DNA of 64,000 bases, from the NCBI RefSeq assembly GCF_007644035.1, contig NZ_VMTV02000791.1:62001-126000 (forward strand), given 5' to 3'. This DNA is from Vogesella mureinivorans (GTDB lineage: Bacteria; Pseudomonadota; Gammaproteobacteria; Burkholderiales; Chromobacteriaceae). The notes beneath the pieces are model-generated. The model had not been told where the DNA came from. It saw only the letters and a list, made by a program, of their open reading frames with translations, and did not search any database. Of this stretch, positions 19,664 through 28,110 are shown piece after piece; position 1 is the stretch's first letter, and the number at the start of each line of letters is the position of its first letter. Both the position numbers and the translations under genes were made by a program.

Positions 19664-20005
19664 TTAGTGGTGCTCGCGCGCGTGGTTGATGGTGTAGCGT
19701 GGAATCTCTACCACCAGGTCTTCATCGGTCACGATGGCCTGGCACGACAGGCGCGACTGGGCTTCCAGGCCCCAGGCCTTGTCCAGCATGTCGTCTTCCA
19801 GCTCGTCGGACGGGGGCAGCGAGTTGAAGCCTTCGCGTACCACAATGTGACAGGTGGTGCAGGCGCAGGACATTTCGCAGGCGTGTTCGATTTCGATGTC
19901 GCTACCCAGCAGGGCATCGCAGACGGTGGTGCCGGTGGCAACGTCGTCGATAACGGCGCCATCGGGGCACAGGTCAGCGTGAGGCAGCACGATGATACGC
20001 GGCAT
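19664..20005 (-). CDS. fdx: ISC-type [2Fe-2S] ferredoxin
   Basis: 113 residues. Cluster ligands are Cys43, Cys49, Cys52 and Cys88 in the pattern CEMSCACTTC...C, with the extra Cys47 found in ISC ferredoxins. It passes electrons to the IscS/IscU assembly machinery. Between hscA and iscX, in the canonical order. Its start has a GGAAC upstream. Confidence 0.96.
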   Translation of the reverse strand: MPRIIVLPHADLCPDGAVIDDVATGTTVCDALLGSDIEIEHACEMSCACTTCHIVVREGFNSLPPSDELEDDMLDKAWGLEAQSRLSCQAIVTDEDLVVEIPRYTINHAREHH

Positions 20006-20030
20006 GGTGTGTTCCTTTAGGTTTTTGCTG

Positions 20031-20056
20031 CCGCTGCGGCACGTTGGCCGCAGCGG
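20031..20056 (-). other. intercistronic hairpin between hscA and fdx
   Basis: CCGCTGCGG (20031-20039) pairs with CCGCAGCGG (20048-20056). The right arm overlaps a core copy of the repeated word (TTGGCCGCA at 20044-20052). There is no T-run, so it may protect or process the polycistronic mRNA rather than end it. Confidence 0.5.
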
Positions 20057-20058
20057 GT

Positions 20059-21918
20059 TTACAGGTTGCCGATGTGTTTGCCCTTCAGGGCTTGCTGGAT
20101 GTTGCGGTCCATGCGGCGGGCGGCGAATTCTTCCGTGGCCTGGCTCAGGCGTTGCGTCGCGGCGTTGACTTCACGCGTGGTTTGCGTGGCGATAGCGCTG
20201 TGCAGGCCGGCGATGGCAGCGTCCAGCTGGGCGCGCTCGTCGCTATCCAGCAGGTCGCCATCGGCAGCCAGGGCGGCGCTGGTGGCGGCGATCAGGCCTT
20301 CGGCGTCCACAATCGCTTCGCGCAGCTTGCGCGCGGCGATGTCTTCCTGCACGTATGCCAGCGAGTCGGTCAGCATGCGGCTGATTTCGTCGTCGGACAG
20401 GCCGTAGCTAGGCTTCACTTCGATACTGGCTTCCACGCCCGAGGTCTGCTCGCGCGCGGTGACCGACAGCAGGCCGTCGGCGTCTACCTGGTAGGTCACG
20501 CGGATGCGGGCGGCACCGGCCACCATCGGCGGTATGCCACGCAGCACAAACTTGGCCAGGCTGCGGCAGTCGCTCACCAGCTCGCGTTCGCCTTGCAGGA
20601 TGTGCACCGACATGGCGGTCTGGCCGTCTTTGAAGGTGGTGAATTCCTGCGCGCGCGCTACCGGAATGGTGCTGTTGCGCGGAATGATCTTTTCGGTCAG
20701 GCCGCCCATGGTTTCAATGCCCAGCGACAGCGGAATCACGTCCAGCAGCAGCCATTCGTCTTCGCCCTTGTTGCCGGCCAGCACATTGGCCTGGATGGCC
20801 GCGCCCAGCGCCACCACTTTATCCGGGTCCAGGTTGGTCAGCGGGGTCTGGCCAAAGTATTGGCCCACGGCTTTTTGTACGTGCGGCATGCGCGTGGCAC
20901 CGCCTACCATCACCACGCCTTTGACGTCTTCGGCGCCGATTTTGGCGTCGCGCAGCGCTTTGCGTACCGGCAGCAGGGTCTTGTCGATCAGCGTTTTGCT
21001 GATGTCGTGGAAGATGGCCTGGGTCAGCAGCAGGTCCACGGTCAGGCCGTCGGACAGCAGGGCGGTAATACGGGTGTCGGCGTGCTCGGTCAGCGCTTCT
21101 TTGGCTTCGCGTGCACAGGTCAGCAGCAGGCGGGTGTCGTGCGCGTTCAGGCCGTGCAGGTCGGCTTGCTCCAGAATCCAGCAGTAGATGCGGTGGTCGA
21201 AGTCGTCGCCACCCAGCGATGAATCACCGCTGGTGGACAGCACCTCGAATACGCCACGGCTCAGCGCCAGTACCGATACGTCGAAAGTACCGCCGCCCAG
21301 GTCGTACACCACATAGGTGCCTTCGGCGCCGTTGTCCAGGCCGTAGGCGATGGCGGCAGCGGTGGGCTCGTTCAGCAGGCGCAGCACATTCAGCCCGGCC
21401 AGGCGGGCCGCATCTTTGGTGGCTTGGCGCTGGGCATCGTCAAAGTAGGCGGGTACGGTAATCACGGCACCCACCAGCTCGCCGCCCAGGCTGTCTTCGG
21501 CGCGGCTGCGCAGGGTGCGCAGGATGTCGGCCGATACTTCTACCGGGCTCTTGGCGCCGGCGCGGGTCAGCAGCTGCACCATGCCGGGGGCGTCCACAAA
21601 GCGGTAGGGGCTGCGGCCAACGTCCTGGATATCAGCCAGGCCGCGGCCCATGAAGCGTTTTACCGACACGATGGTGTTGTTGGGGTCGCGGCTTTGCTCG
21701 GCTTGCGCGGCGTAGCCGACAACGACCTCGCCCTGCTCGGTGTAGCGCACCACCGATGGCAGCAGGCTGCGGCCGTGCTCGTCGGGCAGTACGGTGGCGG
21801 AGCCGCTCTTGACGGTGGCAACCAGCGAGTTGGTGGTACCCAGGTCTATGCCTACCGCCAGGCGGTGTTGGTGCGGGGCGGCGGACAAGCCGGGTTCGGC
21901 AATTTGCAATAGGGCCAT
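20059..21918 (-). CDS. hscA: Fe-S cluster-transfer chaperone HscA (Hsp70 family)
   Basis: 619 residues, typical of HscA and shorter than DnaK. The ATPase domain shows [13 protein letters not shown] near residue 23, [13 protein letters not shown] near residue 186 and [13 protein letters not shown] near residue 206. The substrate-binding half follows. HscA with HscB remodels IscU through its LPPVK loop to release the cluster. A core copy of the repeated word lies within (21612-21620). Gap of 50 nt to hscB. Confidence 0.97.
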   Translation of the reverse strand: MALLQIAEPGLSAAPHQHRLAVGIDLGTTNSLVATVKSGSATVLPDEHGRSLLPSVVRYTEQGEVVVGYAAQAEQSRDPNNTIVSVKRFMGRGLADIQDVGRSPYRFVDAPGMVQLLTRAGAKSPVEVSADILRTLRSRAEDSLGGELVGAVITVPAYFDDAQRQATKDAARLAGLNVLRLLNEPTAAAIAYGLDNGAEGTYVVYDLGGGTFDVSVLALSRGVFEVLSTSGDSSLGGDDFDHRIYCWILEQADLHGLNAHDTRLLLTCAREAKEALTEHADTRITALLSDGLTVDLLLTQAIFHDISKTLIDKTLLPVRKALRDAKIGAEDVKGVVMVGGATRMPHVQKAVGQYFGQTPLTNLDPDKVVALGAAIQANVLAGNKGEDEWLLLDVIPLSLGIETMGGLTEKIIPRNSTIPVARAQEFTTFKDGQTAMSVHILQGERELVSDCRSLAKFVLRGIPPMVAGAARIRVTYQVDADGLLSVTAREQTSGVEASIEVKPSYGLSDDEISRMLTDSLAYVQEDIAARKLREAIVDAEGLIAATSAALAADGDLLDSDERAQLDAAIAGLHSAIATQTTREVNAATQRLSQATEEFAARRMDRNIQQALKGKHIGNL

Positions 21919-21968
21919 GGCTGCTTGCTTACTCTATGCAGTGGCCAGCGTGGGCTGGCGCGGTATGT

Positions 21969-22502
21969 TTAGTACAGCAACGCTTCGATGGCGTCGCCGA
22001 TTTCCTGATCCAGTTTTTCCAGAAAGCGCAGCTTGCGTACCGCCAGTGCGGCCGCCGCGTGGTCTGCCTGCTCGTCCAGCGCGCTGCCCAGCTCGGCTTC
22101 CAGACCTTTTACGTCGCCGCGCAGCTGCTGCGAGAGCGCTTCCAGCTGGTCGACGTTGGCCGCAGCGCGGGCGTCGGCAATGGCTTCGCGCCATTCCATC
22201 TGCGCCATCAGAAAGGCTGCCGGCATGCTGGTATTGGTTTCTTCGGCGGTGTCGATGCCGGCCAGCTGCAGCAGGTAGCGGGCGCGGGCGACCGGCGATT
22301 TCAGCGTCTGGTAGGCTTCGTTCACGCGGGTGGCTCGCATCAGGGCCACGCGCTTTTCGGCGTCCTGGCCGCTGACATAGCGGTCGGGGTGCACTTCGGC
22401 AGCGGCGGTGCGCCAGGCGCTATCCAGCTGGGCCGTGTCGATGGCGAAACGGCGCGGCAGGTTGAACAGCGCAAAGTGATCCTGCGTGAAGTCGGTGCTC
22501 AT
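21969..22502 (-). CDS. hscB: Fe-S cluster co-chaperone HscB (J-domain)
   Basis: 177 residues from the ATG at 22502. The N-terminal J-domain has HPD at residues 38-40 and the C-terminal three-helix domain binds IscU. It delivers IscU to HscA and stimulates its ATPase. A second ATG five codons upstream is possible, but MSTDFTQDHFALFNLP is the better family start. Located between iscA and hscA as usual. Confidence 0.95.
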   Translation of the reverse strand: MSTDFTQDHFALFNLPRRFAIDTAQLDSAWRTAAAEVHPDRYVSGQDAEKRVALMRATRVNEAYQTLKSPVARARYLLQLAGIDTAEETNTSMPAAFLMAQMEWREAIADARAAANVDQLEALSQQLRGDVKGLEAELGSALDEQADHAAAALAVRKLRFLEKLDQEIGDAIEALLY

Positions 22503-22589
22503 GAACGCTTTCTGCAAAAACCGGGTAAGGATGAAACGACAACACCGGCCAACCCGCGCTCGCGCAGGCAGGCCGGTGGCAGCAGGGGC

Positions 22590-22913
22590 TTAGACGTTGA
22601 AGCTTTCGCCGCAGCCGCACTCGTCCTTCACGTTCGGGTTGTTGAACTTGAAGCCTTCGTTCAAGCCTTCCTTGGTGTAGTCCAGCTCGGTGCCTTCCAG
22701 GTAGGCCAGGCTTTTGGCGTCGGTAAACACGGTGACGCCGTGGCTCAGGAAGGTGATGTCTTCATCGTTGGCGGTGTCGACAAACTCCAGCTTGTAAGCC
22801 ATGCCGGAACAGCCGGAGGTTTTCACCCCCAGGCGGATGCCCAGGCCCTTGCCGCGTTTGGCGATGAAGTTGCTGACGTGCTTTGCTGCGCTTTCGGAGA
22901 GCGTGATTGCCAT
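22590..22913 (-). CDS. iscA: iron-sulfur assembly protein IscA
   Basis: 107 residues. The three conserved cysteines are at 35 (KTSGCSG), 99 and 101 (DECGCGESF), the A-type carrier pattern. It binds iron or a cluster and hands it on to targets. Third structural gene of the isc operon, 46 nt after iscU. Confidence 0.96.
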   Translation of the reverse strand: MAITLSESAAKHVSNFIAKRGKGLGIRLGVKTSGCSGMAYKLEFVDTANDEDITFLSHGVTVFTDAKSLAYLEGTELDYTKEGLNEGFKFNNPNVKDECGCGESFNV

Positions 22914-22959
22914 GATTGCGTCTGCCTTGTGCTGCTGGCGGGCCGGAGCCCGCCGTCTG

Positions 22960-23343
22960 TTATTTACCGTGCTTCTGCTTGTAGTCGGCTACTGCGGCCT
23001 TGATGGCGTCTTCTGCCAGGATGGAGCAGTGGATTTTCACCGGGGGCAGGGCCAGTTCTTCGGCGATATCGGTGTTCTTGATGGCCAGCGCCTCGTCCAG
23101 CGATTTGCCTTTTACCCATTCGGTAATCAGCGAGCTGGAGGCAATGGCGGAGCCACAGCCGTAGGTTTTGAATTTGGCGTCTTCGATCACGCCGTCTTCG
23201 CCTACCTTGATCTGCAGTTTCATTACGTCGCCACAGGCCGGTGCGCCCACCATGCCGGTGCCTACCGAGTCGTCACCCTTTTCGAAAGCGCCCACGTTGC
23301 GCGGGTTTTCGTAGTGGTCCATTACCTTGTCGCTGTATGCCAT
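22960..23343 (-). CDS. iscU: iron-sulfur scaffold protein IscU
   Basis: 127 residues. Ligand residues Cys37, Asp39, Cys63 and Cys106 are all present, as is the HscA-recognition loop LPPVK at 99-103. It is the scaffold on which IscS builds the cluster. A short gap to iscS contains a doubled copy of the repeated word. Confidence 0.98.
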   Translation of the reverse strand: MAYSDKVMDHYENPRNVGAFEKGDDSVGTGMVGAPACGDVMKLQIKVGEDGVIEDAKFKTYGCGSAIASSSLITEWVKGKSLDEALAIKNTDIAEELALPPVKIHCSILAEDAIKAAVADYKQKHGK

Positions 23344-23359
23344 GATGCTGTCTCCTGCG

Positions 23360-23379
23360 TGCGGCCAAGGTTGGCCGCA
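23360..23379. repeat. inverted pair of the repeated word between iscS and iscU
   Basis: TGCGGCCAA (23360-23368) and TTGGCCGCA (23371-23379) form a 9-bp inverted repeat around GG. The right copy is part of a full 13-base AAGGTTGGCCGCA at 23367-23379. It fills most of the 52-nt gap between two co-transcribed genes and has no T-run. Confidence 0.8.
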
Positions 23380-23395
23380 TCGTCAAAATGGGGTC

Positions 23396-24613
23396 TTAGT
23401 GGGCTGCCCACTCGATGGTGTTGAGGTCGATGCCGTCCTTGAACATTTCCCACAGCGGGGACATCTCGCGCAGCTTGCCGATTTTGCCTTGCAGCAGGTT
23501 CACGGCGTAGTCGATGTCGGCTTCGGTGGTGAAACGGCCAATGGAGAAACGGATGGAGCTGTGTGCCAGCTCGTCGTTACGGCCCAGCGCGCGCAGTACG
23601 TAGGATGGCTCCAGCGATGCAGAGGTACAGGCCGAGCCGGACGATACGGCCAGATCGCGAATCGCCATGATCAGGCTTTCGCCCTCTACAAAGTTGAAGC
23701 TCACGTTCAGGTTGTGCGGTACGCGTTGGTCCATATCGCCATTGAGGTAGGTTTCCTCGATGGTTTGCAGGCCAGCCCACAGGCGGTCGCGCAGGGCGCG
23801 GGTGCGGGCGTTTTCGCTTTCCATTTCTTCACGGGCAATGCGGAACGCTTCGCCCATGCCCACGATCTGGTGGGTCGCCAGGGTGCCGGAGCGGAAACCG
23901 CGCTCGTGGCCGCCGCCGTGAATCTGGGCTTCCAGGCGTACGCGCGGCTTGCGGCGGACATACAGCGCGCCAATGCCTTTGGGGCCATAGGTCTTGTGGG
24001 CCGAGAAGCTCATCAGGTCCACTTTCAGCGCGGCCAGGTCGATGGCGATCTTGCCGGTAGCCTGGGCGGCATCCACATGGAACAGCACGCCACGGGCGCG
24101 GCACAGCTCGCCCAGCTGGGCGATAGGCTGGATCACGCCGATTTCGTTGTTCACGGCCATGATGGACGCCAGGATGGTGTCCGGGCGGATGGCGGCTTCA
24201 AACGCGGCCAGGTCGATCAGGCCGTTGTCCTGCACGTCCAGGTAGGTCACTTCAAAGCCCAGACGCTCCAGCTCGCGCATGGTGTCCAGCACGGCTTTGT
24301 GTTCGGTACGCTGGGTAATCAGGTGCTTGCCCTTGGTCTTGTAGAACTGGGCTGCGCCTTTGATGGCCAGGTTGTTGGACTCGGTAGCGCCCGAGGTCCA
24401 CACGATTTCTTTCGGGTCGCAGTTCACCAGCTGGGCCACATTGGCCCGAGCGTTTTCTACCGCTTCTTCGGCAGTCCAGCCGTAGCTGTGGCTGCGGCTG
24501 GCCGGGTTGCCGAACAGCTCGGTCAGGTAAGGGATCATCGCTTCGGCCACGCGCGGGTCGATCGGCGTTGTGGCGGAATAGTCGAGGTAGATCGGTTGCT
24601 TCAGCTCGCTCAT
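23396..24613 (-). CDS. iscS: cysteine desulfurase IscS
   Basis: 405 residues, matching E. coli IscS length. It starts [15 protein letters not shown]. The pyridoxal-phosphate lysine is in [14 protein letters not shown] and the persulfide cysteine in [21 protein letters not shown]. It supplies sulfur from cysteine for Fe-S clusters, tRNA thiolation and other uses. Second gene of the isc operon, 21 nt after iscR. Confidence 0.98.
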   Translation of the reverse strand: MSELKQPIYLDYSATTPIDPRVAEAMIPYLTELFGNPASRSHSYGWTAEEAVENARANVAQLVNCDPKEIVWTSGATESNNLAIKGAAQFYKTKGKHLITQRTEHKAVLDTMRELERLGFEVTYLDVQDNGLIDLAAFEAAIRPDTILASIMAVNNEIGVIQPIAQLGELCRARGVLFHVDAAQATGKIAIDLAALKVDLMSFSAHKTYGPKGIGALYVRRKPRVRLEAQIHGGGHERGFRSGTLATHQIVGMGEAFRIAREEMESENARTRALRDRLWAGLQTIEETYLNGDMDQRVPHNLNVSFNFVEGESLIMAIRDLAVSSGSACTSASLEPSYVLRALGRNDELAHSSIRFSIGRFTTEADIDYAVNLLQGKIGKLREMSPLWEMFKDGIDLNTIEWAAH

Positions 24614-24634
24614 ATCGGGTTCTCCAGGTGTCGC

Positions 24635-25123
24635 TTACACGGGGTTGCCAGCGACAGCCTCGCTACAGGTACTGTTGCGACGCAGGGTTCTTTGATCTTG
24701 TACTACAGTGGTTTCTTTGGCGCGCTGCTTCGCCACCAGGCTGGCCAGGCTGATCTTGGACAGATAGTCGAAGATGGTCACGTTCAGGTCAGTCCACAGG
24801 TCGTGGGTCATGCAGCGGTGGTTGTCGTGGCAGTTTTCACGGCCGGCGCACTGGGTGGCGTCCACGGGTTCGTCCACGGCAACAATAATATCGGCAACAG
24901 AAATCTCTTCGATGGTGCGGGCCAGGGTGTAGCCACCGCCGGGGCCGCGTACACTGTCTACCAGCTGTGCGCGGCGCAGTTTACCGAAAAGCTGCTCCAG
25001 GTAAGACAGGGAGATACCCTGGCGTTCGCTGATACCGGCCAGCGTAACGGGGCCATTGGCTTCGCGCAGGGCGAGGTCCAGCATGGCAGTGACGGCAAAG
25101 CGGCCTTTGGTGGTTAAGCGCAT
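24635..25123 (-). CDS. iscR: Rrf2-family Fe-S regulator IscR
   Basis: 162 residues from the ATG at 25123. The winged-helix domain starts MRLTTKGRFAVTAMLDLA. The [2Fe-2S] ligands Cys92, Cys98, Cys104 and His107 are all present at E. coli numbering. Holo-IscR represses the isc operon when clusters are plentiful. The longer frame to 25165 is rejected because it would cover the promoter and lacks the family start. A good match to a type 1 IscR site overlaps its promoter. Confidence 0.97.
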   Translation of the reverse strand: MRLTTKGRFAVTAMLDLALREANGPVTLAGISERQGISLSYLEQLFGKLRRAQLVDSVRGPGGGYTLARTIEEISVADIIVAVDEPVDATQCAGRENCHDNHRCMTHDLWTDLNVTIFDYLSKISLASLVAKQRAKETTVVQDQRTLRRNSTCSEAVAGNPV

Positions 25124-25153
25124 GGTGTTTGGGCTCCCTGAGTGGTTGACCGG

Positions 25154-25188
25154 ATTATAACTCAATCCCGAGTAATTTGGTCAAGTAT
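25154..25188 (-). promoter_or_regulatory. isc promoter with IscR type 1 operator
   Basis: On the minus strand a perfect TATAAT (25159-25154) lies 19 bases from TTGACC (25184-25179). The -35 is embedded in ATACTTGACC followed by AAATTACTCGGGAT (25188-25165), very like the IscR-bound sites of the E. coli iscR promoter. This supports autorepression by holo-IscR. Confidence 0.75.
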
Positions 25189-25426
25189 TGCCAGCAGGAA
25201 GTTCCGGGTAAAAGCAAATAAAACGGCGGGGTGCAGACAGTGGGCCATGCCCACTTGAGAGGCCAACGATTTTACCCGTATTTACCTAGTTTGACAGGGT
25301 TTTTTGCCAGGATGGCGGCGGTGGCGGCGGGTGAAAACCGGCGTGCCGGGTAGCCTTGGTGTATGATTCGCGCAAACACTTGTTTGAATTGCGGGCAGCC
25401 GTGCTGCCCAGACAGAAGGAACAGCC
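25189..25426 (+). promoter_or_regulatory. divergent region upstream of the KAS III-like gene
   Basis: Between the isc promoter and the synthase gene no gene is seen. A TATGAT at 25362-25367 may be the -10 for the synthase, without a convincing -35. TTGACA at 25291-25296 has no partner at a normal distance. GTGGGCCATGCCCAC at 25250-25264 is a short inverted repeat. Confidence 0.3.
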
Positions 25427-26548
25427 ATGAATAAAGTGGTGATCAGCGGTACCGGCCTGTTTACCCCGCCGCACGCGGTGAGCAATGAGCAGCTTGTGGT
25501 AGCTTTTAACAGCTACGTTGCCGCATTCAATACAGAAAACCAGGATGCCATCGCCCGTGGCGAGTTGGCCGCATTGGCCGAATCCAGCGCCGAGTTCATC
25601 GAAAAAGCCTCCGGCATCAAGCAGCGCTATCTGATGAACGCCAGCGGCGTGCTGGACCCGGCGCGCATGGCGCCGTACCTGCCGGAGCGCAGCAACGACG
25701 TGCTGTCGGTGCAGGCCGAAATGGCCGTCGCCGCCGCCACCGAGGCGCTGGCCCGCGCCGGCAAGACCGCCGCCGACATCGATATGGTAATTGTGGCGTG
25801 CTCCAATCTGCAGCGCCCCTACCCGGCGGTATCCATCGAGGTGCAGCAGGCACTGGGCATCAACGGCTACGCTTTTGATATGAATGTGGCCTGCTCGTCG
25901 GCTACCTTCGGTATTCAGACTGCCGTCAACGCCATCGCCGCTGGCCAGGCACGCGCCGTGCTGATGGTGAACCCGGAAATCTGCTCCGCCCACCTGAACT
26001 TCTGCGACCGCGACAGCCACTTCATCTTTGGCGATGCCTGCACCGCCGTGGTGCTGGAGTCGGCCGACACCACCACGGCGGCCAACGTGTTCGAGGTGCT
26101 GGGCTGCAAGCTGGCTACTGTGTTCTCCAACAACATTCGCAATAACTTCGGCTTCCTGAACCGCTGCGACGAGCAGGGTATTGGCCAGCTGGACAAGTTG
26201 TTTGTGCAGCAGGGCCGCAAGGTATTCAAGGAAGTGTGCCCGATGGTAGGCGAGCATATCGTGGCCCATTTGCAGGCCAACGGCATCGAGCCACAAGGCG
26301 TGAAGCGTTTCTGGCTGCACCAGGCTAACCTGTCGATGAACCAGCTGATCGCCCGCCGCGTACTGGGCCGCGACGCCGAAGGCAGCGAAGCGCCGGTGAT
26401 TCTGGACAGCTACGCCAATACCAGTTCGGCCGGTAGCGTGATTGCCCTGCACCTGCACCACGCCGACCTGCAAAGCGGCGACATCGGCGTGCTGTCGTCG
26501 TTCGGCGCCGGCTACTCGGTAGGCTCGGTGATTCTGCGCAAACGCTAA
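25427..26548 (+). CDS. beta-ketoacyl-ACP synthase III-like protein
   Basis: 373 residues, longer than FabH (about 320). The thiolase-fold triad is visible: Cys156 in NVACSSATFG, His298 in WLHQAN and Asn331 in YANTSSAGS. KAS III enzymes condense an acyl-CoA starter with malonyl-ACP. The long form and NLQRPYPAVSIEVQ region resemble the Pseudomonas PA3286 type, which takes longer acyl-CoA, rather than housekeeping FabH. It stands alone, with no other fatty-acid genes nearby. GAAGGAACAGCC precedes the ATG. The substrate is inferred. Confidence 0.85.
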   Translation: MNKVVISGTGLFTPPHAVSNEQLVVAFNSYVAAFNTENQDAIARGELAALAESSAEFIEKASGIKQRYLMNASGVLDPARMAPYLPERSNDVLSVQAEMAVAAATEALARAGKTAADIDMVIVACSNLQRPYPAVSIEVQQALGINGYAFDMNVACSSATFGIQTAVNAIAAGQARAVLMVNPEICSAHLNFCDRDSHFIFGDACTAVVLESADTTTAANVFEVLGCKLATVFSNNIRNNFGFLNRCDEQGIGQLDKLFVQQGRKVFKEVCPMVGEHIVAHLQANGIEPQGVKRFWLHQANLSMNQLIARRVLGRDAEGSEAPVILDSYANTSSAGSVIALHLHHADLQSGDIGVLSSFGAGYSVGSVILRKR

Positions 26549-26553
26549 GGTCC

Positions 26554-26566
26554 AAGGTTGGCCGCA
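26554..26566 (+). repeat. 13-base repeated word, intergenic copy
   Basis: An exact AAGGTTGGCCGCA, 6 nt behind the synthase stop and 8 nt before the terminator stem. Confidence 0.8.
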
Positions 26567-26573
26567 AGAATAC

Positions 26574-26599
26574 AAAAAGGCGCCTGGGGGCGCCTTTTT
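26574..26599. terminator. intrinsic terminator of the KAS III-like gene
   Basis: AAAAAGGCGCC (26574-26584), loop TGGG, GGCGCCTTTTT (26589-26599). The A- and T-runs allow action in both directions. Confidence 0.9.
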
Positions 26600-26740
26600 G
26601 ATAGGGATGACACATCCGGCTTGCCATGCAAGCAGGATTTGTTTTGTAAATGGCCAGGCTGCGGATGCCAGTACTTATATTAAGCGGCCAGGCTCTGCCG
26701 GGTTCGGTAAAGCTTTTGTTGGTATGTTGTCAGCAGCCAG

Positions 26741-26766
26741 AAAAAGGCGCCCGTGGGCGCCTTTTT
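26741..26766. terminator. intrinsic terminator of the LysR gene, near-twin of the previous one
   Basis: AAAAAGGCGCCC (26741-26752), GT, GGGCGCCTTTTT (26755-26766). The stem is almost identical to the one at 26574, and it abuts the stop codon of the minus-strand LysR gene. Confidence 0.9.
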
Positions 26767-27693
26767 CTATTCCTGTGTCAGCGCGCGGCCCCATGGCACC
26801 AGCGCCGGGTCGTTGACTACCCGCAGCGTGGCCAGGCGAAAGTCTTGCAAGATCGCTGAGCGGCTGCCGCTGGACGGGTAGGCGATCACGTATTCGTGCT
26901 TGGCTGGTGTCATGAACGGGCGGGTTACCACACCCTGGGTTTCCCACAGTGCTGATGCAAAGGGCTCCACGATCGAGACGCCAAAGCCGTTGGCCACCAT
27001 GGCGTAGCGGGTGTGCGAGGCGTGGGTGCGGATGTTGTAGCGTGGTGCCACCCCGGCATGGCCAAAATACTTTTGCTCCTGATTCTGGCTCAGCGGGTAG
27101 TTGGGCATCCAGCCAATGACTGTCTCTTCGGCCAGGTCCTGCGGGGTGATGAAGTCGCGCTCGGCCAGCGGGTGGCCGGCTGGCAGCGCGCACAGCACGT
27201 CGGCTTCCAGTAGTGGCTCTACCTCGATGCCGGCAATGGCGGGAAACGCCAGGCTGATCGCTACATCCACTTTCAGGTCTTGCAGTTTTACCGTGACTTC
27301 GGCATTGCCTACCGTGTCGATGCGTACCGGTACATCTGGCCGCAGCTTGAAAAATTCTTTCAGGATTTGCGGTAGCAGGCTGGTGGACAGCACCGGCATG
27401 CAGGCAATGGCCAGGCCTTCGTTTTCCTCGGCGCGTATGGTTTCTGCGGCTTGTCGCAGGCGCTCCAGCCCCAGAAAGTTTTCTTCTACCGCACGCTGAA
27501 AGCGGATGCCCGCCGTGGTGGGCTCCAGCCGGCCTTTGGCGCGGTTGAACAGCCGAAAGCCCAGGTCGTCTTCCAGATCGGCGATCAGCCGGCTGATGGC
27601 GGGCTGGGTAATGTGCATGCGCCGCGCGGCGGCTACCGTGGTGCCGCAGCTCATCAGGCAACGAAATGCCTCTATTTGTCTAAAACGAATCAT
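26767..27693 (-). CDS. LysR-family transcriptional regulator
   Basis: 308 residues from the ATG at 27693. The N-terminal winged helix-turn-helix reads IRFRQIEAFRCLMSCGT and VAAARRMHITQPAISRLI; the effector domain follows, with a periplasmic-binding-protein fold. The N-terminus recalls the OccR/NocR branch of amino-acid/opine regulators. It is divergent from a dipeptide-type ABC operon across a 417-nt gap, so control of that operon is likely but inferred. No clear Shine-Dalgarno is present before the ATG. Longer in-frame starts would add a Cys-rich stretch unlike the family. Confidence 0.9.
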   Translation of the reverse strand: MIRFRQIEAFRCLMSCGTTVAAARRMHITQPAISRLIADLEDDLGFRLFNRAKGRLEPTTAGIRFQRAVEENFLGLERLRQAAETIRAEENEGLAIACMPVLSTSLLPQILKEFFKLRPDVPVRIDTVGNAEVTVKLQDLKVDVAISLAFPAIAGIEVEPLLEADVLCALPAGHPLAERDFITPQDLAEETVIGWMPNYPLSQNQEQKYFGHAGVAPRYNIRTHASHTRYAMVANGFGVSIVEPFASALWETQGVVTRPFMTPAKHEYVIAYPSSGSRSAILQDFRLATLRVVNDPALVPWGRALTQE

Positions 27694-28110
27694 TTTTGTT
27701 TGGGTGGGTGCAGGTTGGCCGCAGATGGCGATAGATGCCCAGCCTATAACAAAAGCGCATAGAACATCAATTTTCCTCAGTGGATGTGATATCCGTGCTG
27801 TGAAATACTCAGCCGCGATCGGACAGGGGCACTGTCCGACTGCCCGGGCTGCAGCTTGTCTACACTTGGTGCAACAACACGCCATAGATAAACGTGTTTT
27901 GCATCAATAAAGCGCCAAAAACACAACAAGCGTGCTGCCAGCCCGTGGCTTTGTAGTGAAAAATAACAAGCAAGCCTTGTTGGCGTTTTATTGCCTTGCA
28001 TAATGTATACGCCGGGGGCTAACGATAAACCGGCACGGCGTTTGCATTGTCATGACGTGCGATGCCCAAGCATCACTTCCATCAAAGTAGAAATAGGGAA
28101 TAGAGAAACC
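27694..28110 (+). promoter_or_regulatory. 417-nt divergent control region of lysR and dppABCDF
   Basis: TTGTTG (27977-27982) and CATAAT (27999-28004), spaced by 16, form a likely promoter for dppA with a ~100-nt leader. TCGGACAG (27819-27826) and CTGTCCGA (27832-27839) are a perfect 8-bp inverted repeat around GGGCA, a candidate operator. GTGTTTT (27894-27900) and AAAACAC (27917-27923) form another. A core copy of the repeated word is at 27712-27724. No gene is seen here. Confidence 0.45.
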
